A stretch of DNA of 64,000 bases from Chrysomallon squamiferum (GCA_012295275.1 CM022668.1:8550818-8614817), one strand, 5' to 3'. Shown: positions 1 through 23,966, counted from the first letter of the stretch. Made by a program: numbers and translations. Notes: generated by a model not told the origin, from the sequence alone.

Positions 1-1226
1 ATGATTTTCTAACACATGCATATAATATATACTTACATTTACACACACTACAAAATTCCAGGACTTGATTTTACCATATTCATAGATACCTTATAAACCC
101 ATCTAGATGATTAGCCTGAAGATGGCTTTAATTTACCATTACAGAGAATATCTGGAGGAATATCACACAAAAGAAAAGTAGAAAAATCCACCCTTTTCTA
201 CTAGTTTTCTGTATTTTAGTATAATAAAATTAATGTGATTGACAAGTGTAGAATTTCAAACAAAATAGACCAACCCAAATTATATGATCTTAGACAAATC
301 TGATCAAGCATTAAATCCACTTTACTGACACATATGATATTTATCAAATCGAGAAAAACAAATCTCATGTCCATCAACTCATTTTGTACACTTGTAGACA
401 TCACACTAATTAATTTTCACCAGTCAGAAATTCAGAATTTAGAAGTCTGGCTAACAGTTTCATTAAATATACCACTGTATTTTAGTAAAAGAATCATGGA
501 CATAAAATGTCGTAACATATAATTAAAACATTTATAGATATTGCATGCACATATTAATATAAATGAATAACATGTTGATAATTTGTACGTACAGAATGAC
601 ACCAAAACAAAACTTTTATGAGAGACAGAGAGATGGACAGAACTTCATAGCACACCAGATGCTTCCAAACAATAACAACAAAATATATTTCATAATGAAA
701 ACTTTACATACATTTAATAAGTTATACAATATTTCATAAAACAAAACTGTGTAGATCAAATAGTGAAGATGTAAATAATAATTAAATTAAATTTAAAAAA
801 GCCAGAAAAATTATTTATTTTATAGATTTTAGATTAAAAACAATTCATTGTTTGTTTATAAAAGTGCCAAAAAATACCAATTTTAATGTATAATATACAT
901 TGTTTCTTAAATATACATCACTTATAAACATTTATTATTTTATTTTTTTCAAATATGCATCATATTAACAGAATTAATATAGGTGGAGATAAGATACATG
1001 CAAATAGGTTATTTTTTAAATAATCTTAAAAAAGATTACTTAGATATAAATATAATCATGCATCATAATTCAGAATCACAAACAGGTATGGACAAGATAC
1101 TTGAAGGTTGTTTGTAACATTATGCAGATATAGACAATTAACACAAGTGTTTTTTTAAAACATCACAACATCAGAACCACACAGATAGCACAGACCCTGG
1201 TGTACATGCGAGAAAAATGTTCATAC
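1..1226. other. AT-rich non-coding stretch
   Basis: No open frame with splice borders and no strong repeat is visible here. If the candidate minus-strand exon at 1227-1318 is real, the downstream exons of that gene would lie in this stretch or before the window, but I could not identify them. Confidence 0.4.
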
Positions 1227-1318
1227 CTTCTCGGACTGCCATTAAATCAAAAATAGCATCCTCATCTTCTTCCCCAGCATTTGACAGTGAGAATGCTTTC
1301 ATGTCACAAAGAAAATTC
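1227..1318 (-). CDS. Possible isolated internal exon, unknown protein
   Basis: The minus strand carries a 92-nt open segment. It encodes about 30 residues with an acidic stretch (AGEEDEDAIFDLM). The donor reads GAAG|gtatga, which is good. The acceptor reads aattag|g and has a poor pyrimidine tract. Base composition is richer in G+C than the surroundings, as in the verified exons of this window. I found no partner exons on either side: the next 3.6 kb upstream is AT-rich and closed in all frames. The acidic patch followed by a hydrophobic helix could belong to many cytoskeletal or scaffold proteins, and I do not recognise the family. Confidence 0.3.
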
Positions 1319-3455
1319 CTAATTAAAGTATTTTAATTTGGTGAAAAGATAATAATATTGTAAACATTCACAGCTGGGGTTTTAAATCCTTTAAAAAATC
1401 CAATATTAACAGTATTTGTTTTAGGCTTTGCTTTGGTTTTTAAAACAAAATTCAGGTGTATTTTTAATATATTCAAATATATTTAAAAGTAGCAAAAATG
1501 TCTGAATTTACAAAAGTCATATAAATTCTTTATTTGTGGAAGATGCAGGATAATGAAGTGCCATATGTGTACTTACTGGTGGTCACTATTATTACTATTT
1601 TATGTTCATATTCAGACATATGATACTGTACACAATATTTCTGTAATATATTCTATACTGTATTCAGCCATGTTAGATGCAATCAATATTAATATTATAT
1701 GAAGCATAAATAATGAAACATTTTTTATTTTTTTATCATACATGTGTAAGCCAATTTCACAGAATTATACTGCTGATAGAGAAGTATTTATAAATATATA
1801 TTATAAATGAAAATAGCATGTCTCTGCCTATATCATATATATGGATGGTTGTATACATTTGCATCTGTTCACATATAAAATTACACAGAACTTTTAACTT
1901 CTTCATTTAACAGCTCATTTCTATATTAAATAACTGATTTTACCATAACAATCTGTCACCAAAGACAGTCCTATCATTATATAGAAACATTAACAAAATC
2001 AACAAAATAAGATTCCTATGTTTTCAGCTAAAGTTGTAACAGTAACAGTGTAACAAAAATATTTTGTGGCAGATGATAGATAAAAAAGTATTTTATTTTT
2101 CAACTATGGAAACAGCAAATAGAATGTCACCCTTTAGTTCTGCAGGATGAAAAATAAAGTAACAGTTAATAAAAGTAACTGATTTCCATGTCATATTAAA
2201 CTAAATAATACAGAATAATTTTATTAATTAATCTACATAGTTTAAAAAAAATAATAAATATATAAATATATTGCAAAATTAGAAATGAAATATTTATTTA
2301 GTTATTATATTAAATAAAAACAAATAATTTAGACAAAAATAGCTAAATATGAACAGAAAAAATTATTATTACTTATTTACTATTTTCTGTTTGTAAAAAA
2401 TTGATTTTTAATACATCTATCTAACTCTTTACTATGTTTATAACAGCAACTCAATAGATAAGAATATTTTCCCAAAATTTGCTAAATGAAATGAAAATAT
2501 TTAATTTAAAGATCAAGCATTTCACATTCACCTATTAAATTATTTATTCTCTTTGATGGAAAACCACACCTATGAGTCAGTGTATTTGAATAGTAGTTCA
2601 TTATTCTTTTATATCAGCCTTTAAATTAAATTCATCATACATTTATTTTGTTTTTTAAAAATGCAATGGACATCTATCTATCTATATATATATAATAATA
2701 TATATACATATATTGATATAATGATATATACACTTTCAATTGAGCATGTTACTTTTTACATGTTAATTTTAGAAAACCAAAAAAAAATGTTATAGTTATC
2801 TGTAAAAATAGGTTAGATAATTCATTACTGGGGATAAATATTCAGTGTAAACAAATTTTAAAATAAAGAAAAACTTTAAAATGAACAAAAACAAACAAAC
2901 CATTTGGAACCATCTTTGTTGGTTCAGATTTTTCACCTGAAGTTTGGGTTAAAGCCCCGTAACTGCTCATCCTATAGGTCACAGCTTAGGAAACCATACT
3001 GAACAGAACTCAGCCCTTTCACTCTTTCAGCGAGATAATATACCATTTGACGTCACTGTATTTGACACTTGCAGATAATTCTGTCAAATGTGCAAGTCGT
3101 TCAAATCCACCACACGCTGTTGTGGAAACTTGTTTTATTTGATGCACTGAAAACAAATGATTAAAATGGTCAAAGCAATAAAGTGAACGTTTGCAAATAC
3201 TATATATTCACGAATGTTAATTATAACTTGACATTAAAAACAGAAAACAAAAGTGTTAAAACTTGTAAACTCTCATCGCCATCTTCAAGGAAAACAACAC
3301 AAAAAGAGAGTAGTCTCCCATCAAATAAGAATTATTATTTATATTCCACCATTGTAAATGTTCACTGAAGTTTAGCGAATCCATGTATTATTTGTATAGA
3401 TATAAAAACTTGTTTTTTTTTTTCTTTTTTGTTCTGTTGTTTTGTTAGACACCAC

Positions 3456-3525
<70 letters not shown>

Positions 3526-3764
3526 AATATCTGACCGATTAAAATTTCTAAATAAACAATAAAATTTATAAATTAACTTCGAACTTATGTAACTTCGAAC
3601 ACTAAATTCGTGAGAACTTCGATCAGGAGTTTGAACAATGCTTTTACTTTCGAACTGCGCGAATAGTGAAAATAAAGCCCTCTCTGTGTAAATGCCATCG
3701 GCAAACCATCTCTTGCGTTTTCTGTCATATATTCCGTGCTAATTATTATTATTATTATTATTAT

Positions 3765-3811
<47 letters not shown>

Positions 3812-4949
3812 TTAAACAAAAAAGTTTAATAATATCTGGTACCCGCTGTTTATCTGTATTATTATGAAGACGACATCGGATACAGGGCGGACCGATGACG
3901 GTCACGACTGCAGTTATTAAAGGGTAAACTGGCAACATTGAAATGCTGCATAAAAACTGTTTTTGTTGTTACATTTAAAAATAATTTTTAAAAATGAATA
4001 GAAATATAATAATATAAAATTATGAAGAATACATATTTTCTGTAAAATCATTTATATCACCTTAATAAATTACTGTGCGTATCAGTTACTAAACTGTAGT
4101 ATGAATTTGTGATTAAGAATAACATATATATGTATGTATTGTTTCGTGCAAAACGAATTTTTATTTATGTATTGCTGTTCGTCTTCTTTTACTTTATTAT
4201 CATTTTATCACCATCATCTTATTAGTATAATAATATTATTATTATTGAAATTAGGGTGCCATGTTTGTTAATCAAACAATATTTCCATTTTGAGTGATAT
4301 TTTGAACGTGTTATATGAGCTGGTTTGGCTTTTATGTGTGTGCGTTTTGCTTATTTTTAATTGTATTGTGCTGTATTATATTGTTGCAAATATTAGAAAA
4401 CAAAACTAACAAAAAATTACTAAAATATAGAAAATATTTTTTATTTTCAAAATTCTAAAGCAAGAAACTAAGATATAAAGCGTACATAGTTTATTAATAT
4501 TAGTAGAATAATATCAAATGATATCAAATATATGTGCTATATTCATACACGTTTCAGCTAATACTATTGAATATATAACAAACAAGGTTCATGTAATATC
4601 ATTAAAAAATAAAACAATATAAAAGTATATTTATTACCTTTATATACCAAACGTCAAGTAGAACAAAAATAATCAAGTCATTTTTTATTAGTAGTAGTAG
4701 TACTATTATTATTATTGTTATTATTATTATTATAAACGTTCCCAACCCTTTGAAAGTTATTTTATTTTATTTTACTTTATTTAGATAAGAATAAGCCTCT
4801 ATAAGAAAGTAAGTCAACGGGTAGCATATCTGTAGTTAATAAGTTGAAGACGACATGGAATTAAATTTCGTAGAAACAAAAATATCTGACATTACACATA
4901 TTATCTCCCTGAATGTTCGTACTGAATTTTACAGTGACCAATGTTTAGT
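1319..4949. other. AT-rich intergenic region with microsatellites
   Basis: Mostly A/T-rich sequence without supported genes. It holds a (CT)n run at about 3460-3522 and a TTA run passing into a GTA run at about 3743-3811. A short stretch at 2920-3130 has more balanced composition and a GACGTCAC site near 3050, but no open frame. The region lies 3' of the transporter gene that ends at 4950. Confidence 0.5.
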
Positions 4950-14123
<9,174 letters not shown>

Positions 14124-15240
14124 TTTGAGTTGTTTGTATCTATTTTATTATAAAATAATGGTAAAACAACACTAGCAACAGCATAACAAGAACAAATAAT
14201 AAGTAAAATCGACTTTAATGTGGATAACTGTCAACATGATGAAAATAACAACAGTAATAATGAGTCGTAATAAATATATAAAAATAAAAATAACAGTAAC
14301 GAGAAACAACAAATATTTAAACTAAATCTTAAATACATTAAATAACTGTCATTTATAAGGAAACAACTATGAAATATGTTATACGTTTAAGAAATGAATT
14401 CAAATCACAAATATATATGTGCAAATAGAAGGTGCAAATGTTTACTTTAGTATATATGATGAAAGAGCTTAAATGTAACTAAATATGTTTAATCAAAATA
14501 CGAAATACTAACTCAAATTTGTAACCATAATACGTTATGCTCACTCAAGTACGTGTAACCAAAATTCGTAATACTCATTCAAATATGTGTGTAACTATAA
14601 CCTTAGTGGTCTCAAATAGCTAACTACAATCCCTGCTGTTCAGTCAAATGCATAACGAAAGTGTTTAACACTCACCAAAAGATACACCCCAAGTCCGTAA
14701 TGTTAACGAAATAAATAACCAGAATCCGTAATATCAGCCAAAATACGTAACTAGAGTCCGTAGTCCTCGCTCATATACGAGTTACCTATGGGACTAAGTA
14801 ATGCTGAAAGACATAGAGAAAGAATATAATGCACTCATTCAAATAACTATAATAAGTATTTGTATTACTGAAAGAAAAACCGAGCCCGTAAGGCTCACTT
14901 ATATATGAGTAACCAGAGTCCGTACTACTCACCTTAAACACCTGTAAATAGAATATCAAATGCTCAGTCAAAATTAATACAGAATGTGTATGAGTCTGTA
15001 CCTCTTATTAAATATATCGCATCAGTGCTATGATGACAAGTTCTGCAACTTAAATTTCCCAGACAAAAATAAAATAATCGTCTGCTGTGAAATGTACGCT
15101 GTATACCTCTGTGAATACGTCGTCGTGTTGTGGCAGGGACAGCTATTCACAGTGTTTGTGAATATATTATTTTTCTCTATCAAATCAGAAGTCTTAGTAG
15201 CAGTGTTTGGATATATACTTAAAATGTAGCGAAATAACTA
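14124..15240 (-). promoter_or_regulatory. 5' flank of the SLC22 gene, degenerate ~36-bp repeats
   Basis: This region precedes the SLC22 start codon and should contain its promoter and 5' untranslated sequence, but no clear TATA box or initiator stands out. From about 14500 to 14960 it is built of a degenerate repeat with words such as GTAACCA, AGTCCGTAATACTCA and TCAAATACG. Similar reversed words occur at 17690-17960 in the right arm, so the duplicated pair would fire in opposite directions. Confidence 0.35.
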
Positions 15241-15481
15241 TCTACGCTGAATGCCTGGCTGGAATGTTTGCGCAGTTTCGTGGGTAAAGTGGACTGCGTT
15301 GGGTGAAGACAATAGAAATGACATGTTTTTTTTTTTTTTTAATGTTAAAATGATGATAGATCCAGTATATACAACACTTTACGGTTATATCTGATTCAGA
15401 ATCTGTTTATGCTGGTAAATACTTTAAAAATACTATAGAAGGTTGTTTTGCGTAGCTAGACCAGAAGCATTTATAAGATAG

Positions 15482-15616
<135 letters not shown>

Positions 15617-15769
15617 TATCATAATTATATCTGTCTATGCACGTAGTTTTTGTTTTTGTAAGGGTTTCTGTTTGTAGTATGTTCATGTGTATACATGAGT
15701 GAGAGGGGAACAGAGTCTCTCACATGTATTAAAAATGAAATAGTGAGCTGCATAAAATATCTTTTGAAA

Positions 15770-16070
15770 AACGCTTTATCTGTAACGCAACCTAAGTTCG
15801 TATCAGCAGTCACTTCAAAAATATGTTGTTTGTCATGTGTTATACCCGTTGTCAGGTTAGGTAAGAAGATGATTACTTCTAACAACAAAGTAAGGACTGC
15901 ACGCCGTGTCAGGTTGACTGAACAATCCTTTGTGACGTTTTTATGTGGGCGTCCACACATTTGGTTGATACTGAGTACATAAACCATAAAAAAAATACTT
16001 TGAGGACGAAATGTCATTTTTTTGCTCACGTTAGCGGATAGTATAGTAAATCAACCCGAAAAAAGACCAA
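15770..16070 (+). mobile_element. piggyBac-like transposase fragment, copy 1
   Basis: This segment is almost identical over about 190 bp to the reverse complement of 23160-23335 and then diverges. The translated part contains VRLTEQSFVTFLCGR and then LILST. In copy 2 the equivalent stretch leads into a sequence resembling the piggyBac pattern LST...KTxxG...CPxVxxxYxK. Only a fragment remains and the frame stops soon after LILST. The family name is my inference from this short pattern. Confidence 0.4.
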
Positions 16071-16689
16071 CAACAACAACAATAATAATAATAATACCAA
16101 TATCAACTTCAATATCAACAACAACAACAAGAAAAGCAATGATAACAAAAACAACATAAGTATTTAAAAATGCAAGCTTTTCATTTATCCATTTACAATT
16201 AAAGTGTACTTAAGGTAGTATATAAGTCAATTAATAACTAATTATCCAAAAAAAAAAAAAAAAATAATAATAATAATAAAATAAAATAAATAGCCTTATC
16301 ACAATTGTCACACGTCCAAGTAATTCTTGTATTATTGAACATTATAATAATTTTAAGTATGTTGTTCTTTCTTTTTGCTTATGTGCTCTTGCTACTACTA
16401 CTATTACTACAACTACTACTACTATAGCTACTACCGCTACTACTGCAATATTATTATTATTATTGTTGTTGTTGTTTGAAAAAGGAAGGATAACTGTGAT
16501 CTTTAAAGAAAAAGAAATCAAGGTGTAGCAATAGATACATTTACAAATATAGTTTCATTTCTTCAGAAGTCTTACAGCAAATGTTTATACTGACTGACAC
16601 TGCATTAATTATGTCAATGAACGTGTTGAATCAGCAAAGTATTATGTTTAACTAGCGTTACACAATAATTTGGTTATTCTGCATATCAA

Positions 16690-16764
<75 letters not shown>

Positions 16765-16938
16765 TGATCGATTTATAACGGTTATTGAATAATTAAAAAG
16801 TTAATTTGTTCAAGTTTTAATATATATTTAATATATCTTCTTTATATAAACTGAAAACATTACTTAATATAGTAATTACAATCAATAGGCCAAAGAAATA
16901 AACCAACAAAAACCAAAACAAACAACAACAACAACAAC

Positions 16939-16973
<35 letters not shown>

Positions 16974-18485
16974 TAATTTTAAAAAGTTAAAAAGCAAAAT
17001 AATAAAATAAAATAAATGCATTATTAAAAAAGATATATGTGTAAAGCATAAAACAAACTGACAAATAACCTAATAATTATTTTATTCACATTGCTTTCTG
17101 TTCACACATAAAACATCACAAACATTTCAGATAGTTATTTCGCTACATTGTAAGTAAATATCCAAACACTACTACTAAGACTTCTCTCTTGATAGAGAAA
17201 AATAATATATTCACAAACACTGTGCTATTCTTCAACGCCTGTCCCTGTCACAACACGACAGACTTGTTAAGTATAAAGCGTACATTTCACAGCAGACGAT
17301 TATTTTATTTTAGTCGGGGAAATTTCATTCGCAGAAACTTGTCAACACAGCAGACGTATCATGCGATGTATTTAGTGCTTACACGTATTTGGGTGAATTT
17401 TACGTATCTTGGATTACGTTTTTATTATCATTAGTATTTTTGTTTGTTTGTTTATTTATTTATTTATTGATTGATTTATTTATTTATTTTTATTTTTATT
17501 TTTGTTGTTGTTGAGTAAAACATATTGTGTTACTAAATATGGGTGATCATTTTATTTTCCAAATTCAGTTTTTAACGTGAGTAATATGGACTCGTAAGAG
17601 TCATTGCGGGCTGTAGTTACATTTTTCTTTGAGTAATAACAATTATTATTATACAAAATATTTCAATGAGCGCTAAATATTCTATTTCTATGATTTGAAT
17701 ATTTCGTAGGCCTACTGGAAACATGTATGTAAATGAATTACCTATTTTGGTTGGCATTACCAATATTGGTTTTATACACTGGTTGATATTACGGACTCTT
17801 GACTTATTTTCGTGACTGTTGTGCACCCAGAATACGTATTTGAGTGAATAACAGTGGCAGTATAACCATTAAGGCTTACACACGAATTTGAATATATTAC
17901 GGATATTGATTATAGGTATTTAGATGAGAATAACAAATTATTGTTACGTATTTGAGTGAACATATCATAACTTTGATTAAACATACTTTAGTTACTTTCT
18001 GCACTTTCATCAGCTGCATTTGTGCAAATATTATACGTTCTGATCACATTGTATTTATTTGTGATCTGAATTTAATGCCATAATTCCTCCGAATACCCTA
18101 TTGCACATATAAACAATCCCTGTTGTGACTCTGTTTTATTTCTTTTTGCTTTTATTACCACTATTTTTGCTCCTGTCGTTAAAGATAATAACTGTAACAA
18201 GGTCTATTTCCATGTGTTTATTATCATAGCTTTGCAGTTTTCGGGATAACAAGCCAAGTTAACAGTTAGAGATTTTCATATATTTCATTTATTATTAGTT
18301 CTTGCTATTGTTATTGTTGTTTTATCATCATTTAATAACAAAATAGATAGAAACTACTCAAACTGAAGTATGATGATATTCTAATGGAAACTGGAGAGTT
18401 TGGTTCTTATCAAATCTGGATATACATTTCTTATCAAATCACACACACACACTAAGTAATGTACATATAATACATATTGCTACCT

Positions 18486-19045
18486 GAAACACTGACTTAT
18501 ACAGCATTTATACAGCCACGTGAGACACTGACTTGTACAGGATAGATATAGCTGTCTGAGACATTGACTTATACAGGATACTTAGGGCTGTGTGAGACAT
18601 TGACTTATACAGGATACTTAGGGTTGTGTGAGACATTGACTTATACAGGATACTTAGGGCTGTGTAAGACATTGACTTATACAGGATACATAGGGCTGTC
18701 TGAGACCTTGATTTATACAGGATACATAGAGCTGTCTGAGACATTGATTTATACAGGATACATAGAGCTGTCTGAGACATTGATTTATACAGGATACATA
18801 GAGCTGTCTGAGACATTGATTTATACAGAATACATAGAGCTGTCTGAGACATTGACTTATACAGAATACATAGAGCTGTCTGAGACACTGACTTATACAG
18901 GATACATACGGCTGTCTGAGACATTGACTTATACAGGATACACAGACCTGTCTGAGACATTGACTTATACAGGATACATAGAGCTGTCTGAGACACTGCC
19001 ATATAAAGGATACATAAAACTTTCTAAAACACTGACTTACACAGC
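18486..19045. repeat. 36-bp minisatellite, right arm
   Basis: About 15 units of 36 bp containing CTGTCTGAGACATTGA and TTATACAGGATACATAGAG. It is the reverse-complement relative of the array at 12095-12660, but the two have different consensus sequences, showing that each has been homogenised separately since duplication. Confidence 0.9.
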
Positions 19046-20509
19046 ATTACGTGATAGCTATTGACGGTGGAATCCCACTGTCAGGAATTTTTTAATAGGA
19101 AAAATTAGAAGCTAGTGCAAATTAACGTTAACTAGTAAAAAACATTAAAGCATTCAGAACAACTGCATGTGCAACACCAAAACGCAAAACTAAACAGTCT
19201 CATTAATATATACTTAATATATTTAGGCTATTGCAGTACAGATTCTGAAACAAAAACTAAAAATATTAAATTATATTAATTTATATTTACGCAGTTGATC
19301 TTATCACCTAAAAATCTATTTATCTACTTTATTTATCGAGCAGAATATTATTTCATTTATTTTTATGACCTTAAACGATAGAAAACACTATTATGTTAAA
19401 AAAATGTAAATTTAAAACAGGCCGTATAAAGAAAACTGTATGATGCTTTCAGACGACAGCGTCTGGTTCGGTTATTGTGCTACATAAATAAATAAGGTCA
19501 GATGGAAAATAAATTACCTTTGTTTATGTCGCGAGATGTTTTTGTTCGCATAGATTTTTTTATAGAATTTTTTTTTTTTTTACAAGTTCATCTTTTATAG
19601 AGCGGGTCTCAATAGGCTGACATAAAAGTTGTTTTATAAACAAGAATAGAAGTATAGGGTCCTGTTCGTATTTAAAAAAACAAAATTCTGGTTTTGCTGG
19701 TGTTTATTTTTAGGATAAATCAAATACATTTTTTCGTTCAGGGAATATTTGTATATGTTCATTCTGTGAAAACTATTCATTTCTTTGTTTCTTTGTTTCT
19801 TTCTTTCTTTCTTTATATTTATACTTACTGTTTAACATAATTTAAACGTGCGACTTGCGAATGTCAGTATATTTTCGTTAATAAAATATCTATGTTTTCA
19901 TAGCCTGTAACTGTTTCCTGTGGTTTGAGTCTCTGTAGTTGTTATCTTAAGTGAATTCACTGTAAGCTAACATATCTGAATCTTTGAACACACCAAAATA
20001 TACCCAGATTTTTATCTTTCTTATATATATGTATCACTATCCCTTTTTAGAAAAAATGTCTTCTCTATTCAGTATGCTGCAGATAGACAGAGAAAGAGAG
20101 TGAATGGTAAATGTATTGCCCCTATGAAGACTTGCGTCATTCTTATATTGCATGTTATAATTACGTTATAATTACGTTATAAACACTAACGTGATTGGTA
20201 CGTTATCATTTAGATTTAAGTTATCGTTACATTATTCATATGAAGACTTAGCTGTCATTACGTTATTAGACTTACAATGTTGTGATTATCTTATAAAGAC
20301 TACAATAATCCTTACGTTATCCTAATAAAAACCTACGTTACACCTACATTATGAAGACAGGCATAAGAATAATGAACATGGATTTGCTGTCAGTGTAGAA
20401 ATTTAATTAATATTAAGTGTGTGGACAATAGCCCCGTTAAGATTTTTAAGATACTATTAAATAGGGTGAGGTCAAGATAAACTAATATGTTTATGAGAGA
20501 GCTATAGAT

Positions 20510-20516
20510 ATATCTC

Positions 20517-20610
<94 letters not shown>

Positions 20611-20632
20611 GCGAGAGAGAGAGAGAGAGATT
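20510..20632. repeat. (TCTA)n-(TA)n-(GA)n compound microsatellite
   Basis: TCTA units from about 20514, then TA repeats to about 20605, then a short GA run. It lies in the right arm, upstream of the exon 2 copy. Confidence 0.9.
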
Positions 20633-21244
20633 TTGATCTACATTATCATTAGCATACTCATTACTATCTTCTTTCATTATTATTATTATTATTATTATTA
20701 TTGTTGTTGTTGTTGTTGTTGTCGCTGTCTTTTTTTTCTTTTTTTTTTGCAGTTGTTGGTGTTATGGTTGTTGTTGTCGTCATCATCAACATAATCGTTA
20801 TTATTATTGTAGATGTGCTCTGCCAAACTGGCCTAATGACACCTATGCTATACAGAGCAGCGTCCATGAGGCTGTGGTCAATTCCAGCATACCGCGAGAC
20901 AACGACGGTTTCTCAAAATGCTCTCTGTACGTCACATCGGACACGAGCCAAGTCAACCGATCACTTGTGTCATGTGACAAATACGTGTACGACAAGTCTA
21001 TCTTCCAGTCTACTATTATAAGCCATGTGAGTTGTTAAAGGAGAAGTAAACTAATTTCCCGTTTGTTTTTGTGTTTGCGGGTCATCTCACTGTGCCCCCA
21101 CCTATTGATATATATTACTGAAGCAGTCAAGGATAGTAAATGTTGAAACAATAAGGGATTATAATATAGTTATTTCCCAAAAGACCAAAAAATGAACATT
21201 TCTGTGAATGTGTGTTGTAGTGTGTGTGCGTTATAGCGACAGCG

Positions 21245-21353
<109 letters not shown>

Positions 21354-21981
21354 TTAATGCAGCATTATTACATTATCCTAATGTTATGATGAAGATTGGC
21401 TGTCTGTAGCGTTTTTATGACTTGCATTAAAGTCACCACTTGAAGTGAATTTCATTTTGCCCTTATTAAGGTAAACATGCAAATATACAGGCGTACAAAA
21501 TTCGCTTAAGTGAGTTTTATATATTTATTAAACATAAAATAATAATAACAATACGCAGAGAATACTGTCGATTTTAAACTAAATAGAAAATAATGTATTC
21601 AAACCAACCTCCCCACAGCGGTATTTGGTAGTAGTTGTTGTTGTCTCTATATGCATAATTATAACACGTGTAATATATGTGTACACTTTACCAGGTTGCT
21701 ACTCCTAAGATTATTAACGTTTTTTCCTCTTTTTTCCCCCACATTTTGTTTTCTCCTTCTTTGCAAAGTTATCTTAATAGAGTAAATAACATTAGCTCAC
21801 TTTTTATTTCACTATCGTGATTTGAGCTGCGAAATGTCGTAAAGAAGCGTTCACATAGTACATCTTTATTTCAACGATATGTTAATGTCGTATACAAGAA
21901 TAAATTTAATTATGAGATACTTACCTGCAAATATACAAAAACATACATGCATACTTCCATAATTATGATTTATCTCTCTCT

Positions 21982-21982
<1 letters not shown>

Positions 21983-22024
<42 letters not shown>
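21983..22024. repeat. (CA)n microsatellite
   Basis: Pure CA run of about 40 bp between exon 2 and pseudo-exon 3 of the pseudogene. Confidence 0.85.
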
Positions 22025-22027
<3 letters not shown>

Positions 22028-22471
22028 TTGGAATATATGATATACAAAAACACATGACACAAACCTATAAATTAAATACATAAATACACATATATTATTT
22101 TATCTAAAGTCAGTTTCACTAAAACACAAGTATTTTAGTTGAGTCGTTAATTTCCATGCTACAGTTTTACTTCTTAACTTTTTACCCACTGAGCTTTATC
22201 TTTATTGTGCTGACGACGGTGAAATCCATTATTCGTTACTTTCTGTTTTTCATCGGTAGAAATCGAAACATTATAATTACTTCGGTACTCTTCGTATGTT
22301 CTATCCACTCAGGCCACCATGATTCTTTTCGCTGATCTAGCTGGATCTCTTTTGCCTGGGTCTCTCTCTCTCTGACGTATAAGTATCGTTTTTTTGTAAG
22401 TCCGGGTCACGTAGAAACTTTAGAGTAAATATCTAATATTTTTAAACTGTACTGTTTTATTGTTATACTTC

Positions 22472-22477
<6 letters not shown>

Positions 22478-22539
<62 letters not shown>

Positions 22540-22540
22540 G
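22478..22540. repeat. (TAA)n microsatellite
   Basis: Pure TAA run just outside the outer end of the right arm. A (TAAA)n run follows at about 22667-22710. Confidence 0.9.
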
Positions 22541-22666
22541 TATAAAAAGAATATTAGAAAAAAAGAGAGAGAGAGAAAAAAAGAAGATCTTTGAAGTGCC
22601 CAGAATATATTTAGGCCAATTCTTCGCAGCACTGAAGGTATATTTTAAGGAGGAATTCACTTGAAA

Positions 22667-22709
<43 letters not shown>

Positions 22710-22839
22710 AAAAGTTACACCACGCTAATATCAGATGTCTACTAATTTTTGAAAGCTATATCTAGTTTAGGCCTCATTAAGTCAAAACACAATCCAGCCT
22801 ATATATATATATTTATAAACAATAAAAGTTCATTTATTT

Positions 22840-23345
22840 TATAAAATCCTCTTCTCCTTCAGTTTCTCCAGATCCGTTATCACTAGAATCAAATTCTGAT
22901 GCTCTAGATGTCTTGATTGGTGATGCTGTTGTCGGTATTGCAGCTGATGATACTGTTGTAGATGGTATGGCTGATGATTACATTGTCTGTGTAGTCACTG
23001 ATACTGCTGCATGTGCTGATTTGTTGTTATTCCTTTTTCCGGTTGATTTACTATACTATCTGATAACGTGAGGACAAACAACCATCTCGTCTTCGCCGTT
23101 CACAGTTTTGTATTTACGACTTAAAATAATACTGTGTACTCAGCATCAACCAGCTGAGAAGACGCCCACTTAAAAACGTCACAAAGGATTGTTCAGTCAA
23201 CCTGACACGGCGTGCAGTCCTTACTTTGTTGTTAGAAGTAATCATCTTCTTACCTAACCTGACAACGGGTATAACACATGACAAACAACATATTTTTGAA
23301 GTGACTGCTGATACGAACTTAGGTTGTGTTACAGCTAGAGCTAAT
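22840..23345 (-). mobile_element. piggyBac-like transposase C-terminal remnant, copy 2
   Basis: Reading the minus strand from 23345, one frame gives FVSAVTSKICC, then VRLTEQSFVTFLSGR, LMLSTQYY, KTVNGEDEMVVCPHVI and a TAG stop. After the stop the same frame resumes with YSKSTGKR, then a serine/threonine-rich tail with a further stop, ending DSSDNGSGETEGEEDFIK before TAA at about 22843. The spacing of LST, the basic KTVNG segment and CPxVI-x-YxK resembles the end of the piggyBac DDE domain (consensus CPxVVxDYNxxMGG). The usual MGGVD block and cysteine-rich tail are missing. It shares a near-identical core with 15770-15960, in the opposite orientation. Confidence 0.42.
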
Positions 23346-23528
23346 ATATGCATATCTTTTTAAAACTTTTTTTTTTTTATCATAGAAATGTATTTTTAAG
23401 AGTATGAGAGATATAGACAGGGGGGTTCTCTGTCCTTTAAATGTTTCTGGACCGCATTGCTTCTTTATTCTAACCGCACGCAAATTATCCTCTGTAAACA
23501 GTATTTTTGGTATGTTTGTCCGTCAGTG

Positions 23529-23586
<58 letters not shown>

Positions 23587-23944
23587 CTGAATTCAGATAT
23601 ATTTGAAAAGTGCTGTATTTTGGGTGGATATATTTTAATGTAATAAATACAGAAAAAAAAAAAAAAATAATAATAAAAAGTATGGAGATGTTAAAGGAAT
23701 CGGATACTACAGTGTTTAATAATTAAATACTAGATTTGACAGGAAATTGTTACTGGTTCTGGAAAATGTCAGGATTAATCCTATAACCTATCTTAAACTT
23801 TTCTGTAACCAACGAGCTAACATACCGCTTGAATATAAAGAAAATTACTTTTGATCTATATATAAAATCATAAAATGACGATTATTAGACATTCATAGAC
23901 TCAGGTAAGTTTTCGTAAACATTATTGTACTTTAGGAAGTTATA

Positions 23945-23952
23945 TGACGTCA
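23945..23952. promoter_or_regulatory. Perfect CRE palindrome upstream of the seven-helix gene
   Basis: TGACGTCA is the full cAMP-response element bound by CREB/ATF factors. It is about 500 bp upstream of the start codon at 24449. Whether it is used is unknown. Confidence 0.25.
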
Positions 23953-23966
23953 TAGGATATGATGTC

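Noticed and set aside
15625-16029. Minus-strand frame of 134 codons in the spacer
   Set aside because: It is the opposite strand of the piggyBac-like fragment and has no family resemblance of its own.
20701-21021. Plus-strand frame of 106 codons over the exon 2 copy
   Set aside because: It reads exon 2 in a different frame from the transporter; the true frame belongs to the pseudogene.
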